In this document: positions 43,326 to 51,282 of the stretch, piece after piece
How positions within the stretch are numbered: the stretch's first letter is position 1
Layout: every line of letters begins with the position of its first letter
Origin: Nonomuraea rhodomycinica
Lineage (GTDB): Bacteria; Actinomycetota; Actinomycetes; Streptosporangiales; Streptosporangiaceae
Length of the DNA stretch: 64,000 nt
Assembly (NCBI RefSeq): GCF_013363995.1
Contig: NZ_JABWGO010000011.1
Span: 62,001-126,000, forward strand
Reading direction: 5' to 3'
Notes under the pieces: generated by a model
What the model saw: the letters and a program-made list of their open reading frames with translations, nothing else
The model's database searches: none
Told to the model about the DNA's origin: nothing
Program-made: the position numbers and the translations under genes

Positions 43326-43353
43326 GAGACGGCCGCCGATCAGCGGCCGTCTC
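43326..43353 (+). terminator. Terminator after the epimerase-like gene
   Basis: GAGACGGCCGC pairs perfectly with GCGGCCGTCTC around a 6-nt loop, 60 bp past the stop. There is no clear T-run. Confidence 0.65.
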
Positions 43354-43475
43354 TCGCCTCAGGGACGAAGCCCCGCAGCACGACGCCCCGGCGTCAACGA
43401 AAACCATTGCCTCTCACGACTCCCCGCTGCTCGCCCCGACCCTGGACATGATCGCACCCCTACCTGTACGGCCTC

Positions 43476-44102
43476 CTACAGTCCCGGGTAGAAGCCCGGA
43501 GAGCCCAGCTGCTCGAACCAGCTCGGCGGCTCAGGCGCGGTGAACGCGTTGGCCATCGCGTCCAGCCAGGCGGCGAACGTGGGGAAGTCCGGGGTGGAGT
43601 TGGCCAGGTCCTCCCAGTCCCCGCCCTCAACGTAGCGTGCGCGCCCTTCTTGATCGTCGTAGTGGTGGTAGTAGACCGGGTATTCGCCGTCTGCGTCCGG
43701 CTGGGTGACATCGAAGCACCAGACCGCCTCGTTGTCCGCGTCGGCGAGGGCGAAGCCGACCAGGTGGTTGGTGGACAGCCACCGGCCGTCGCCGCGGTCC
43801 ACATGCTCGGGCATATGCACGAGATCGGAGTTCAGCTCAACGATGGCGTCGTCACCGACGACGACGAACTCGATGTACCCGTCGGATGAGACGTCCCGGC
43901 GCTTGCAGGCAAAGGTGTTGTGCTCGGCGAGGAAAGCCCGGTAGCTGGGCGGAGCCGTCCAGTCGACGGTTCCGAAATGGGGCTTCAGCCCTGTCTCGCG
44001 GTCGCGGACGGCTTCGGCGGAGGCGGGCTCCGACGCCGTGATGACGACCGTTCCGGATTCGGCGGCGCGGTGAAGGATCGCCAGACTCTCGTGTATCGAC
44101 AT
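43476..44102 (-). CDS. SMI1/KNR4 (SUKH-type) family protein
   Basis: A 208-residue protein. It has the SUKH features PPSYRAFLAEHNTFACKRRD (start of the fold), LVGFALADADNEAVWCFDV and a C-terminal FAAWLDAMANAF helix with a WEDLANSTPDF segment. SUKH proteins are often immunity proteins of polymorphic toxins, but no toxin gene is adjacent. It could also be a stand-alone regulatory member. It starts at ATG 44102. Confidence 0.65.
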   Translation of the reverse strand: MSIHESLAILHRAAESGTVVITASEPASAEAVRDRETGLKPHFGTVDWTAPPSYRAFLAEHNTFACKRRDVSSDGYIEFVVVGDDAIVELNSDLVHMPEHVDRGDGRWLSTNHLVGFALADADNEAVWCFDVTQPDADGEYPVYYHHYDDQEGRARYVEGGDWEDLANSTPDFPTFAAWLDAMANAFTAPEPPSWFEQLGSPGFYPGL

Positions 44103-44264
44103 CGCGGTCCTTGATCGGGTGATCGTACGGCTACGTGGGCGTGGCCCGACAACTGTAGGTGCCTGATCATGGCCGATGAGAGCGATCGGCGGGATCCGTG
44201 GAACTCCACAAGGCGATGACGTGTTCAATGGGCAGCGTCACGTTCGAGAACCCCTGATCTGAAG

Positions 44265-44340
44265 GCTCCCCTGGGGGGCACGCCCGAGCGTGATTGCGCG
44301 CGCAGCGCGCCCCTTCCCGTGAGGACCTTGCCTTTCGAAC
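44265..44340 (-). repeat. Dispersed repeat element, copy B
   Basis: On the minus strand this reads GTTCGAAAGGCAAGGTCCTC through GCGCGCTGCGCGCG and CTCGGGCGTGCCCCCCAG, matching copy A at 15481. It begins 9 nt after the alcohol-dehydrogenase stop, in the same orientation relative to the gene. Confidence 0.8.
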
Positions 44341-44349
44341 CCCAGCAGG

Positions 44350-45435
44350 TCAGTCCATGATGACGACCTGGCGCAGCACCTCGCCGCCCTTCAAGGCCGC
44401 CACCGCGTCGTTGAGGTCCGCCAGGCGGATGCGGGCGCTGATCATGGAGTCGAGGTCGAGCTGCCCGGCCTTGTACAGGGTGGCGAAGTACGGGAAGTCG
44501 TGCCGGACGTCCGCCTCGCCGTACACGCTGGACAGCAGCCTCTTGCCCTCGAACAGCAGACTGAACGCCGAGATCGACACCATGTCGTCCAGAGCGCCCG
44601 CGCCCACCACGATCACGTCGCCGCCCTGCCGGGCGAGTTGCCAGGCGGCCTGGATGGTGGCGCCCTTGCCGACAGCCTCGAAGGCGTAGTCGAAGCCCTG
44701 GCCGTCGGTCAGCTCGGCGAGGGCGCCCATGACGCCGTCGGGGGTGACGGCGTGGGTGGCGCCGACCTTCCTGGCCAGCTCGTGCTTGGACTCCAGCGGG
44801 TCGACCGCGAGGATGGTCCTGGCCCCGGAGAGGCGGGCGCCCTGGATGACAGACAGGCCGACGCCGCCGCAGCCGACGACCGCGACCGTGGAGCCGGGGC
44901 GGACCTTGGCGGTGTTGACGGCGGCGCCGACGCCGGTGGTGATACCGCAGCCGATGAGGGCCGCCGCCTCCCAGGGCACGTCCGCGTCGATCTTGATCGC
45001 GCCCTGCCAGGGGATGACGACCTCCTCGGCCCAGGTGCCGCAGCCGGCCATGCCGAAGGCCATGGTGTCGCCGCCGAAGCGGAAGTTGCCCTTGCTGAAG
45101 GCCTCGACGGTGTACTTCATGCACAGGTGCGGCTGGCCCCCCACGCAGAGCCGGCACTCCTGGCAGGCCGGGCGCCAGCTGATGATGACGTGGTCGCCCG
45201 GCTGGACGGTGGTGACGTGGTCGCCGACCTCCAGCACCTCGCCCGCGCCCTCGTGCCCGGGGACGAGCGGCACGGGTTGGGGCAGCACGCCGGACATGGC
45301 CGACAGGTCCGAGTGGCAGACGCCGGTGGCCCTGACCCGGACCCGTACCTCGGTGGGACCGACGGGGGCCAGCGTGACGTCGTCACGGATGTCGAGCTTG
45401 TCGTCGCCTACGGCGTGCAGGAGCGCGGCGCGCAT
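44350..45435 (-). CDS. Zinc-dependent alcohol dehydrogenase (MDR, NDMA-type)
   Basis: A 361-residue medium-chain dehydrogenase. Catalytic zinc ligands are Cys40 (GVCHSD) and His61 (GHEGAG), and structural zinc Cys91/94/97/105 (CQECRLC ... HLC). The cofactor motif is VVGCGGVGLSVIQG. It resembles mycofactocin/NDMA-associated actinobacterial alcohol dehydrogenases. It follows the ferredoxin gene by 54 bp in one operon (F420-type protein, ferredoxin, ADH), behind a KstR-type box. It starts at ATG 45435. Confidence 0.9.
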   Translation of the reverse strand: MRAALLHAVGDDKLDIRDDVTLAPVGPTEVRVRVRATGVCHSDLSAMSGVLPQPVPLVPGHEGAGEVLEVGDHVTTVQPGDHVIISWRPACQECRLCVGGQPHLCMKYTVEAFSKGNFRFGGDTMAFGMAGCGTWAEEVVIPWQGAIKIDADVPWEAAALIGCGITTGVGAAVNTAKVRPGSTVAVVGCGGVGLSVIQGARLSGARTILAVDPLESKHELARKVGATHAVTPDGVMGALAELTDGQGFDYAFEAVGKGATIQAAWQLARQGGDVIVVGAGALDDMVSISAFSLLFEGKRLLSSVYGEADVRHDFPYFATLYKAGQLDLDSMISARIRLADLNDAVAALKGGEVLRQVVIMD

Positions 45436-45489
45436 GGGGGGTTCCTCCTCGGGGCTGTCCTGGCGGAACGGGCTGTCCTGGCGGAACGG

Positions 45490-45681
45490 CTATTCCTCCA
45501 GGGAGAGTGCGGCTTTCGGGCAGGACCGGACGGCGTGGCGTACGCGGTCGTGCATCTCGGGTGGCACGTCGGGCAGCAGGATGTGGAGCTGGTCGTCGTC
45601 GTCCACATCGAAGACCTCGGGAGCGAGCCCCATGCACACGGCATTGGCCTCGCAGACCATCTCGTCGACCTTGACTTTCAC
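45490..45681 (-). CDS. Ferredoxin, probable [3Fe-4S] type
   Basis: A 63-residue single-cluster ferredoxin. Three Cys are in the P450-type arrangement: CEANAVCMGLAPEVF and a C-terminal SCPKAAL. The fourth Cys position of 4Fe proteins is occupied by Ala, which favours a 3Fe cluster. It could deliver electrons to a P450 such as the one at 59380, but that is not shown. GTG 45681 overlaps the preceding stop and has AGGAGG upstream. Confidence 0.88.
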   Translation of the reverse strand: MKVKVDEMVCEANAVCMGLAPEVFDVDDDDQLHILLPDVPPEMHDRVRHAVRSCPKAALSLEE

Positions 45682-46133
45682 GTGAGCCTCCTGTGATCCC
45701 ATGAGACCACCTTGGTGCGCTCCACGACGAATCCGACCCGCTTGCGACCGGTGTGCTCGACATAGGGCAGCAGGTGCTCGTCGGCCACGCCCGGGTTCAT
45801 CCCGCGCACGACCCGCAGGCCGATGTCGAGGACGGCCGCGCGCTCGTCCACCCGTCGGGCCTTGCCGTACAGCATGACGCCGCGCAGCTGGTCGTAGTCG
45901 TCACCGGTCTCGATGAGGCACGTCACACGCGGGTCGCGCTCCAGGTTGCGGGTCTTCTGCGCCTTGGCGTACGTCCAGAAGACGACCCTTCCCCCTTCGT
46001 CGAGCGCGTAGAACATGGTGACCAGGTGCGGCGTGCCGTCGGGGTTGATGGTCGCGAGCTGCAGCTTGCGGGCCGATGCGAGGAATGCGTCGACCTCGTC
46101 GCCGGACATCGCGATGCGAGCGCGCTGATTCAC
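45678..46133 (-). CDS. PPOX-fold F420/flavin-dependent oxidoreductase
   Basis: A 151-residue split-barrel protein with KLQLATINPDGTPHLVTMFY, FWTYAKAQKTRNLERDPRV and GRKRVGFVVERTKVVSWDHR. It belongs to the PPOX F420-dependent group. The start could be GTG 46133 (VNQRARIAM) or the downstream ATG (MSGDEVDAF). It is the first gene of the operon with ferredoxin and ADH, and the KstR-type box at 46142 directly precedes it. Confidence 0.82.
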   Translation of the reverse strand: MNQRARIAMSGDEVDAFLASARKLQLATINPDGTPHLVTMFYALDEGGRVVFWTYAKAQKTRNLERDPRVTCLIETGDDYDQLRGVMLYGKARRVDERAAVLDIGLRVVRGMNPGVADEHLLPYVEHTGRKRVGFVVERTKVVSWDHRRLT

Positions 46134-46141
46134 GTGCCAAG

Positions 46142-46155
46142 TAGAACAGGTTGCA
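46142..46155. promoter_or_regulatory. KstR-type operator (exact consensus)
   Basis: TAGAACAGGTTGCA fits TNNAACNNGTTNNA at every fixed position. It lies 9 bp upstream of the PPOX start and within the divergent region shared with the methyltransferase gene. Confidence 0.6.
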
Positions 46156-46225
46156 GAATGCCGGGGCAAGAGGTCACCGGAACCTTGTTCGGTCTTGGGG
46201 GCGGATGTCGGTTAGGGTGCGGTCC

Positions 46226-46861
46226 ATGATGATGCCGCCGGACCTCCTGGACGCCGCCGAGAACGCCAAGGGCTTCATGCCGCCGGACGAGGGGCTGGCG
46301 CTGTTCGAGACGGCTCTGCGGTACGGCAAGCGCGGCCCCATCTGCGAGATCGGTACGTACTGCGGCAAGTCGGCCATCTATCTCGGCGCGGCGGCCCGGC
46401 AGGCCGGGACCGTGGTCGTCACCGTGGACCACCACCGCGGCTCGGAGGAGATCCAGCCCGGCTGGGAGCACCACGATCCCACGCTGGTGGACCCGCGCTT
46501 CGGCAGGATGGACTCGCTGCCCGTCTTCCGGGCCACGATCGCCGCCGCCGGCCTGGAGGACGAGGTGATCGCCGTCGTGGGCGCCTCCGAGCGGGTCGCC
46601 CGGCTGTGGCGCACGCCGCTCGGCATGCTGTTCATCGACGGCGGCCACTCGGAGGATCCGGTGACCCGCGACTACGAGGGCTGGGCGCCGCACGTCGTCG
46701 AGGGCGGGGCGCTGGTCTTCCACGACATCTATCCCGATCCGGCCGACGGCGGGCAGGCGCCGTACCGGGTGTATCTGCGGGCGCTGGAGTCGGGGGCGTT
46801 CGAGGAGGTCGACGTACGCGGCTCGCTGCGGGTGCTCGAACGGGTCCGCCCCGGCCTCTGA
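46226..46861 (+). CDS. Class I SAM-dependent methyltransferase (Methyltransf_24-type)
   Basis: A 211-residue methyltransferase with motif I GPICEIGTYCGKSAIYLG, VVVTVDHHRG as motif II and MLFIDGGHSEDPVTRDYEGW, which supplies the metal-site acidic residues (CmcI-like). Acceptor unknown. It converges with the DUF1702 gene, 7 bases apart, and is the only plus-strand gene in this block. The start is uncertain: ATG 46226 sits in an ATGATGATG run, and ATG 46205 has a better ribosome site. Confidence 0.8.
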   Translation: MMMPPDLLDAAENAKGFMPPDEGLALFETALRYGKRGPICEIGTYCGKSAIYLGAAARQAGTVVVTVDHHRGSEEIQPGWEHHDPTLVDPRFGRMDSLPVFRATIAAAGLEDEVIAVVGASERVARLWRTPLGMLFIDGGHSEDPVTRDYEGWAPHVVEGGALVFHDIYPDPADGGQAPYRVYLRALESGAFEEVDVRGSLRVLERVRPGL

Positions 46862-46868
46862 GGGCCCG

Positions 46869-47900
46869 TCAGCCGAGGCGGTGGCGGTGGGACCAGGCCC
46901 GCCGGGTCTCCGCCTGCCAGGCGAGGTAGTCGTCGTGCGTACGGGCGTCGTGGCCGAGTGCCAGCAGCGCCCGGTCCGCCCAGGCGGCCGCCTCCTCCGG
47001 CTCGGCCCCCGCCAGGATCGGCGCGGCCAGCACGGCCGGCCCGAGCAGGGCCGCTTCCCGCACCACGGCCATCGACGCGAACGCGCACCCCTGCGCCAGG
47101 CAGGACCGGTACCCGTCGGCGCCCGCCCGCTCGGCCAGCAGCGCCAGCTCCTCGCCGGTGGCGCCGCCCGTGCGCGTGGCGGCGTAGGCGACCCCGGCCC
47201 ACAGGTCGCCCCGCCGTCCCGCCGGGAACCCGGCGACGCGGTCGGCGACCGGCTCGGCAGCGGCCCGCTCGTGGTGCCACAGCAGCCGGCCGAGCCCCTG
47301 GTCGAACGTCGCGCAACGGGCCCGCGTCAGCAGCCCCGGCATGGCCCGTTCGTGCAGCAGGCGGACCCCGGCCTCCAGGCCCCGCTGGAACCCGTACCCG
47401 TCCACGGCCAGCCAGCGCAGCAGCGGATGCCCCCGGCACGCCCCCCGCATGGGCGGCAGGCGCAGCAGCGCGTACCCGCGCCCGGCGCCGAGGTGGACGG
47501 CGTGGTGGTGACGCGCGGCCGGTCCGGACAGCAGCGCGCGCAGGCGCCGTCCGCGCGACAGCGTGAGCAGGTCGAGCACCGCGCTCGCGGCCCCCGCGCC
47601 CTCGCAGGCGAACGTCCACCTCTCCCGAGGCAGCCCGTCGAGCAGCGCCGGAAGGGCGCCGGCGTCGCGGGACAGGGCGGCGTTGAAGCCGGAGACGTAC
47701 GCGCTCTCGGCCTCCTCGACCCCGCGCCGGCCGGGCTCGGCGGCCCAGGGGCCGGCGGCGACCTCGTCGGCGTCGCGGGCCAGGAGCCTGCGCCAGCCGG
47801 CGGCCGGAGGCGCGGGCGCCGCGTCGATCCCGTCATGGTGCAAGTACGCAGTCGTGCCCGTGTCGCCCACGCTTCCCCCGAAGACGCCTCGTACGGCCAC
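46869..47900 (-). CDS. DUF1702 family protein
   Basis: A 343-residue protein with the DUF1702 pattern (RERWTFACEGAGAASAVLDLL, HPLLRWLAVDGYGFQRGLEAG, FDQGLGRLLWHHERA, RRGDLWAGVAYAATRTGG). DUF1702 proteins occur with enediyne and related biosynthetic loci, but no enediyne polyketide synthase is visible here. Function unknown. It is the last gene of the leftward cluster. The GTG at 47900 sits directly behind GGGAG, so the start is uncertain. Confidence 0.75.
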   Translation of the reverse strand: MAVRGVFGGSVGDTGTTAYLHHDGIDAAPAPPAAGWRRLLARDADEVAAGPWAAEPGRRGVEEAESAYVSGFNAALSRDAGALPALLDGLPRERWTFACEGAGAASAVLDLLTLSRGRRLRALLSGPAARHHHAVHLGAGRGYALLRLPPMRGACRGHPLLRWLAVDGYGFQRGLEAGVRLLHERAMPGLLTRARCATFDQGLGRLLWHHERAAAEPVADRVAGFPAGRRGDLWAGVAYAATRTGGATGEELALLAERAGADGYRSCLAQGCAFASMAVVREAALLGPAVLAAPILAGAEPEEAAAWADRALLALGHDARTHDDYLAWQAETRRAWSHRHRLG

Positions 47901-47990
47901 TCCCGACGCTAGTGACCCGCTTGCGCCCGCCCGGTGCGGCGCTCCGGCCTCACCGGCAAAGAAACCGCAAAAGCCCTTGCGGACGGGGGA

Positions 47991-49031
47991 TCACGCGCGG
48001 GCGGGGGTGCAGCCGCACCGGTCCGGGTCGGACGGCGGCACGGACGGCGCGCTCACGTCGCGGAACAGCCCCGCGCCCGCCGACAGCCCCTCCAGCGCGT
48101 CCGCCGCCAGCACCACCGCGGCCGCCGTGTAGCCGGACCGCTCGTGCGGGAAGTGCTTGCGGTTGGCGAACTGCCAGCCGGTCCAGTACGACCCGTCCTC
48201 GTGCCGCAGGTGCTGGATGTCGGCGAACAGCCGCCGCGCCCGTTCCCGGTCGCCCAGCGCGTCGAGCGCCAGCACCAGCTCGCACGTCTCGGCGCCCGTG
48301 ACCCACGGCTCGTCCGACACGCACCGGATCCCGAGGCCGGGCACCACGAACGTCGCCCACTCGCGCTCCACCAGCTCGGACGCCTGCGCGCCGCGCACCG
48401 CCCCGCCCAGCACCGGGTAGTACCAGTCCATCGAGAAGCGGCTCTTGTCGGCGAACGCCTCCGGATGGGCCGCCAGCACGTGCGCCAGCCGGTCGGCGGC
48501 CAGCTCCCAGTGCGGCTGCGGGTCGCCGAGGCGCTCGGCCAGCAGCACGCCGCAGCGCAGCGCCTGGTGGATGGACGAGCAGCCGGTGAGCAGCGCGTAC
48601 GTCGAGGCCCGTCCCCGGGCGTCGCGCTCCCAGACGATCTCGCCGCGCGGGGTCTGCAGGCCCGCGACGTAGTCGAGGGCGGCCTTGACCATGGGCCAGC
48701 GCCGCTCGGTGGCCTCCTGGTCGCCGGTCACCAGGTGGTGGTGCCACAGGCCGGCGGCGACGTACGCGGCGTGGTTGGTCTCGCCGCCCTCCTCGACGGC
48801 GGCGCCGCCGACCAGCTTCATCGGCCAGGAGCCGTCCTCGCGCTGGTGCCGCTCCAGCCACTCCCAGCCGCGCCGCACGGGCTCCTCCAGCCCGGCGACC
48901 GCCATGGCCATGAGGCACTCGACGTGGTTCCAGGCGTCCACGTGCCCCTCGGGCCACGGCACGCCGCCGTCCTCCTGCTGGATCGCCGCGATGCTCAAGG
49001 CCGTCCGGACGACCTCCTCGCGGCCGATCAC
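47991..49031 (-). CDS. Prenyltransferase/squalene-oxidase repeat (alpha/alpha toroid) protein
   Basis: A 346-residue protein built of repeated alpha-hairpins of the squalene cyclase/prenyltransferase type (QQEDGGVPWPEG, HQREDGSWPMKLVGG, HAAYVAAGLWHHHL, RHEDGSYWTGWQ). The DxDD and catalytic acid motifs of triterpene cyclases are absent, so it is a toroid scaffold or an unknown glycosidase-like enzyme, not a proven cyclase. It overlaps the upstream methyltransferase stop by 4 bases (GTGA). Confidence 0.75.
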   Translation of the reverse strand: MIGREEVVRTALSIAAIQQEDGGVPWPEGHVDAWNHVECLMAMAVAGLEEPVRRGWEWLERHQREDGSWPMKLVGGAAVEEGGETNHAAYVAAGLWHHHLVTGDQEATERRWPMVKAALDYVAGLQTPRGEIVWERDARGRASTYALLTGCSSIHQALRCGVLLAERLGDPQPHWELAADRLAHVLAAHPEAFADKSRFSMDWYYPVLGGAVRGAQASELVEREWATFVVPGLGIRCVSDEPWVTGAETCELVLALDALGDRERARRLFADIQHLRHEDGSYWTGWQFANRKHFPHERSGYTAAAVVLAADALEGLSAGAGLFRDVSAPSVPPSDPDRCGCTPARA

Positions 49032-49744
49032 GCCGCGGGCTTCCTGACGTAGAGGACCACGCTCTTGCCGATGAGCGGGTTGAGCAGGGCCTCGGCGACG
49101 CGGGTCGCGGCGGGGCGCTTCATGATGTCCCACACGAGCAGCTCGTGGTACGCCTTGGCCAGCGGGTGGTCGTCGTTGTTGACGCCGACCGCGCACTTGA
49201 TCCACCAGTACGGCGCGTGCAGGCCGTGGGCGTGGTGGTGGGGGCCGATGACGAAGCCGGTGGACTTCAGCTTGGCCGACAGCTCGGCCAGCGTGTAGAT
49301 GCGCACGTGGCCGCCCGGGGCGGTGTGGTAGTCCTCGTCCAGCGCCCAGCAGATCCGCTCGGGCAGGAAGCTCGGCACCGTGACCGCGGCGATGCCGCCC
49401 GGCTTGAGCACCCGGAAGATCTCCCGCATGGCGGCCATGTCGTCCGGGATGTGCTCCAGCACCTCCGCGGCGATGACCCGGTCGAAGCTGCCGTCCTCGA
49501 ACGGCATGTCCAGCGCCGTCCCCTGGACGGTCTGGCCGGTGGCGCCCTGCGGCACCTCGCCGGCCTTGTCCATCGCCGCGAACATGCCGGCCACGCCGTC
49601 CAGCTCGGCCTGGTCCATGTCGAAGGCGACCACGTCCGCGCCGCGGCGCAGCACCTCGAAGGCGTGCCGGCCCCCGCCGCAGCCCAGGTCGAGCACGCGG
49701 GTGCCGGGCCCCACGGGCAGCCGGTCGAAGTCCACGGTCAGCAC
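49028..49744 (-). CDS. Class I SAM-dependent methyltransferase
   Basis: A 238-residue methyltransferase with RVLDLGCGGGRHAFEVLRRG (motif I), VVAFDMDQAEL, ALDMPFEDGSFDRVIAAEVL and LKPGGIAAVTVPSF. The C-terminal region (HVRIYTLAELSAKLKSTGF) matches methyltransferases of glycan and quinone pathways. GTG 49744 has AAGGAG about 10 nt upstream. It is the middle gene of the glycosyltransferase-methyltransferase-toroid operon. Confidence 0.87.
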   Translation of the reverse strand: MLTVDFDRLPVGPGTRVLDLGCGGGRHAFEVLRRGADVVAFDMDQAELDGVAGMFAAMDKAGEVPQGATGQTVQGTALDMPFEDGSFDRVIAAEVLEHIPDDMAAMREIFRVLKPGGIAAVTVPSFLPERICWALDEDYHTAPGGHVRIYTLAELSAKLKSTGFVIGPHHHAHGLHAPYWWIKCAVGVNNDDHPLAKAYHELLVWDIMKRPAATRVAEALLNPLIGKSVVLYVRKPAA

Positions 49745-49796
49745 TTGATCCGTCTCCTTGTGGTCGGGGAAAAGGGGCTTCTCGGCTGGGAGGAGA

Positions 49797-51026
49797 TCAG
49801 CGGGCGGGGCGGTGGGCCGCGATGGCCTCGTGGTACGCCTCGACGGTCCGCTTGGCGACGACGTGCCAGGTGTAGCGCTCCATGACCCGGTCGTATCCGG
49901 CGCGGCCCACACGTTCGCGCTCCTCGGGCGAGTCGTGCAGGCGCCGCAGCACCGCGGCCAGCTCCTCCGGGTCGCCGGGCGCGACCTGGACCGCCGCGTC
50001 GCCGACCACCTCGGGCAGCGCACCGGTACGGCTGGCGACCAGCGGCGTGGCGCAGGCCATGTGCTCGACCGCGGGCAGCGAGAACCCCTCGTACAGGGAC
50101 GGCACGACCGAGATCTCGGAGGTGGCGATCAGCTCGCCGAGCTCGTCGTCGGAGATGCCGTGGACGAAACGGACCCGCTCCTGCAGCGACAGCTCCTGGA
50201 CGAGCTGCTCGGTGGGCCCGCCGGGAGTGGGCCGGCTGACCACGGTGAGGTTCACGTCGCGCTCGGTGGCGAGCTTGGCGACGGCGCGCAGCAGTGTGGC
50301 GACGCCCTTCATGGGGGAGTCGGCGCTGGCCACGGCCACGATCGAGCCCTTGCGCCGCGGCTTGTCCGGGCGGGGGTGGAAGTAGCGGGTGTCGACGCCG
50401 AGCGGGATCAGGCGCATGTTGGCCTGCGGGACGTTGAAGTCGCGGTGGATGTCGGCCAGCGACGACTCGCTGACGGTGAGGATGGGGCTGAGCCGCGGAG
50501 CGACGCGGGCCTGCATCTTGACGAACCCGTACCAACGGCGCAGCGACAGCCTCTTGGCGCCCTGCGCGGCCTCCAGCTCGATGCGCCGGTCCACGCTGAT
50601 GGGGTGGTGGATGGTGCCGACCACGGGGAACAGCTTCTGGATGCCCAGCAGGCCGTACCCGAGGGTCTGGTTGTCCTGGACCACGTCGAAGTCGCCGACG
50701 CGCTTCTTCAGCTCGCGGTAGGCGCGCAGGGTGAACGTCAGCGGCTCGGGGAAGCCGGCCGTCCACATGGTGCCGACCTCGAGCCAGTCGATCCAGTCGC
50801 GGTACTCGTGCAGCTTGGGAGTCCGGAACGGGTCCTCGTCGCGGTAGAGGTCCAGGCTCGGCACCTCGTTGAGGATCACGCCGTCGTCGAGCTCCGGGTA
50901 CGGCTGGCCGGAGAACACCTCCACGTGGTGCCCGAGGGCGACCAGCTCGCGGCTCAGGTGGCGCAGGTAGACGCCCTGCCCCCCACAGGTCGGCTTGCTG
51001 CGGTAGGACAGCAGCGCGATCCGCAA
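49797..51026 (-). CDS. GT4-family glycosyltransferase
   Basis: A 409-residue retaining GT-B glycosyltransferase. The N-terminal segment MRIALLSYRSKPTCGGQGVYL and the C-terminal EGFSLPAVEHMACATPLVASRTGALPE (nucleotide-sugar site, EX7E pattern) identify it. It probably uses a GDP- or NDP-sugar, and the divergent GMD gene suggests GDP-mannose-derived sugars. TTG 51026 has GGGGTGTCC upstream. It heads the leftward operon. Confidence 0.88.
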   Translation of the reverse strand: MRIALLSYRSKPTCGGQGVYLRHLSRELVALGHHVEVFSGQPYPELDDGVILNEVPSLDLYRDEDPFRTPKLHEYRDWIDWLEVGTMWTAGFPEPLTFTLRAYRELKKRVGDFDVVQDNQTLGYGLLGIQKLFPVVGTIHHPISVDRRIELEAAQGAKRLSLRRWYGFVKMQARVAPRLSPILTVSESSLADIHRDFNVPQANMRLIPLGVDTRYFHPRPDKPRRKGSIVAVASADSPMKGVATLLRAVAKLATERDVNLTVVSRPTPGGPTEQLVQELSLQERVRFVHGISDDELGELIATSEISVVPSLYEGFSLPAVEHMACATPLVASRTGALPEVVGDAAVQVAPGDPEELAAVLRRLHDSPEERERVGRAGYDRVMERYTWHVVAKRTVEAYHEAIAAHRPAR

Positions 51027-51190
51027 CGGACACCCCTTTCTCCGCCGGTAGGCACGCTGTGTCCGGCGTGTACCGTGAAAGATGACCTTAGTCCGAAAAG
51101 GCTACCATTCGGTAGGTCGTCTGGAATTGTTCCTCATCTCTTCCGCAGGGCGCGCGAACTGCGACGTTGGCATGCCCGAGCGCGGTTCGG

Positions 51191-51204
51191 TGGAACGTGT
51201 TCTA
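51191..51204. promoter_or_regulatory. KstR-type operator (exact consensus)
   Basis: TGGAACGTGTTCTA matches TNNAACNNGTTNNA at all fixed positions. It lies in the 256-bp divergent region between the glycosyltransferase and the GDP-mannose dehydratase genes, 79 bp before the dehydratase start. The same region also contains CTACC / GGTAG arms at 51102-51115. Confidence 0.55.
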
Positions 51205-51282
51205 GGTGGACTGGTGCTGTGACTAGGCCGTAGCTGTACATTCCCGTCCCAGACAGACGCGGTAGTGATAGGGGAGGGCCCG

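Noticed and set aside
46869..51026. An enediyne biosynthetic cluster suggested by DUF1702
   Set aside because: No enediyne polyketide synthase or associated core genes are present. DUF1702 alone is insufficient.
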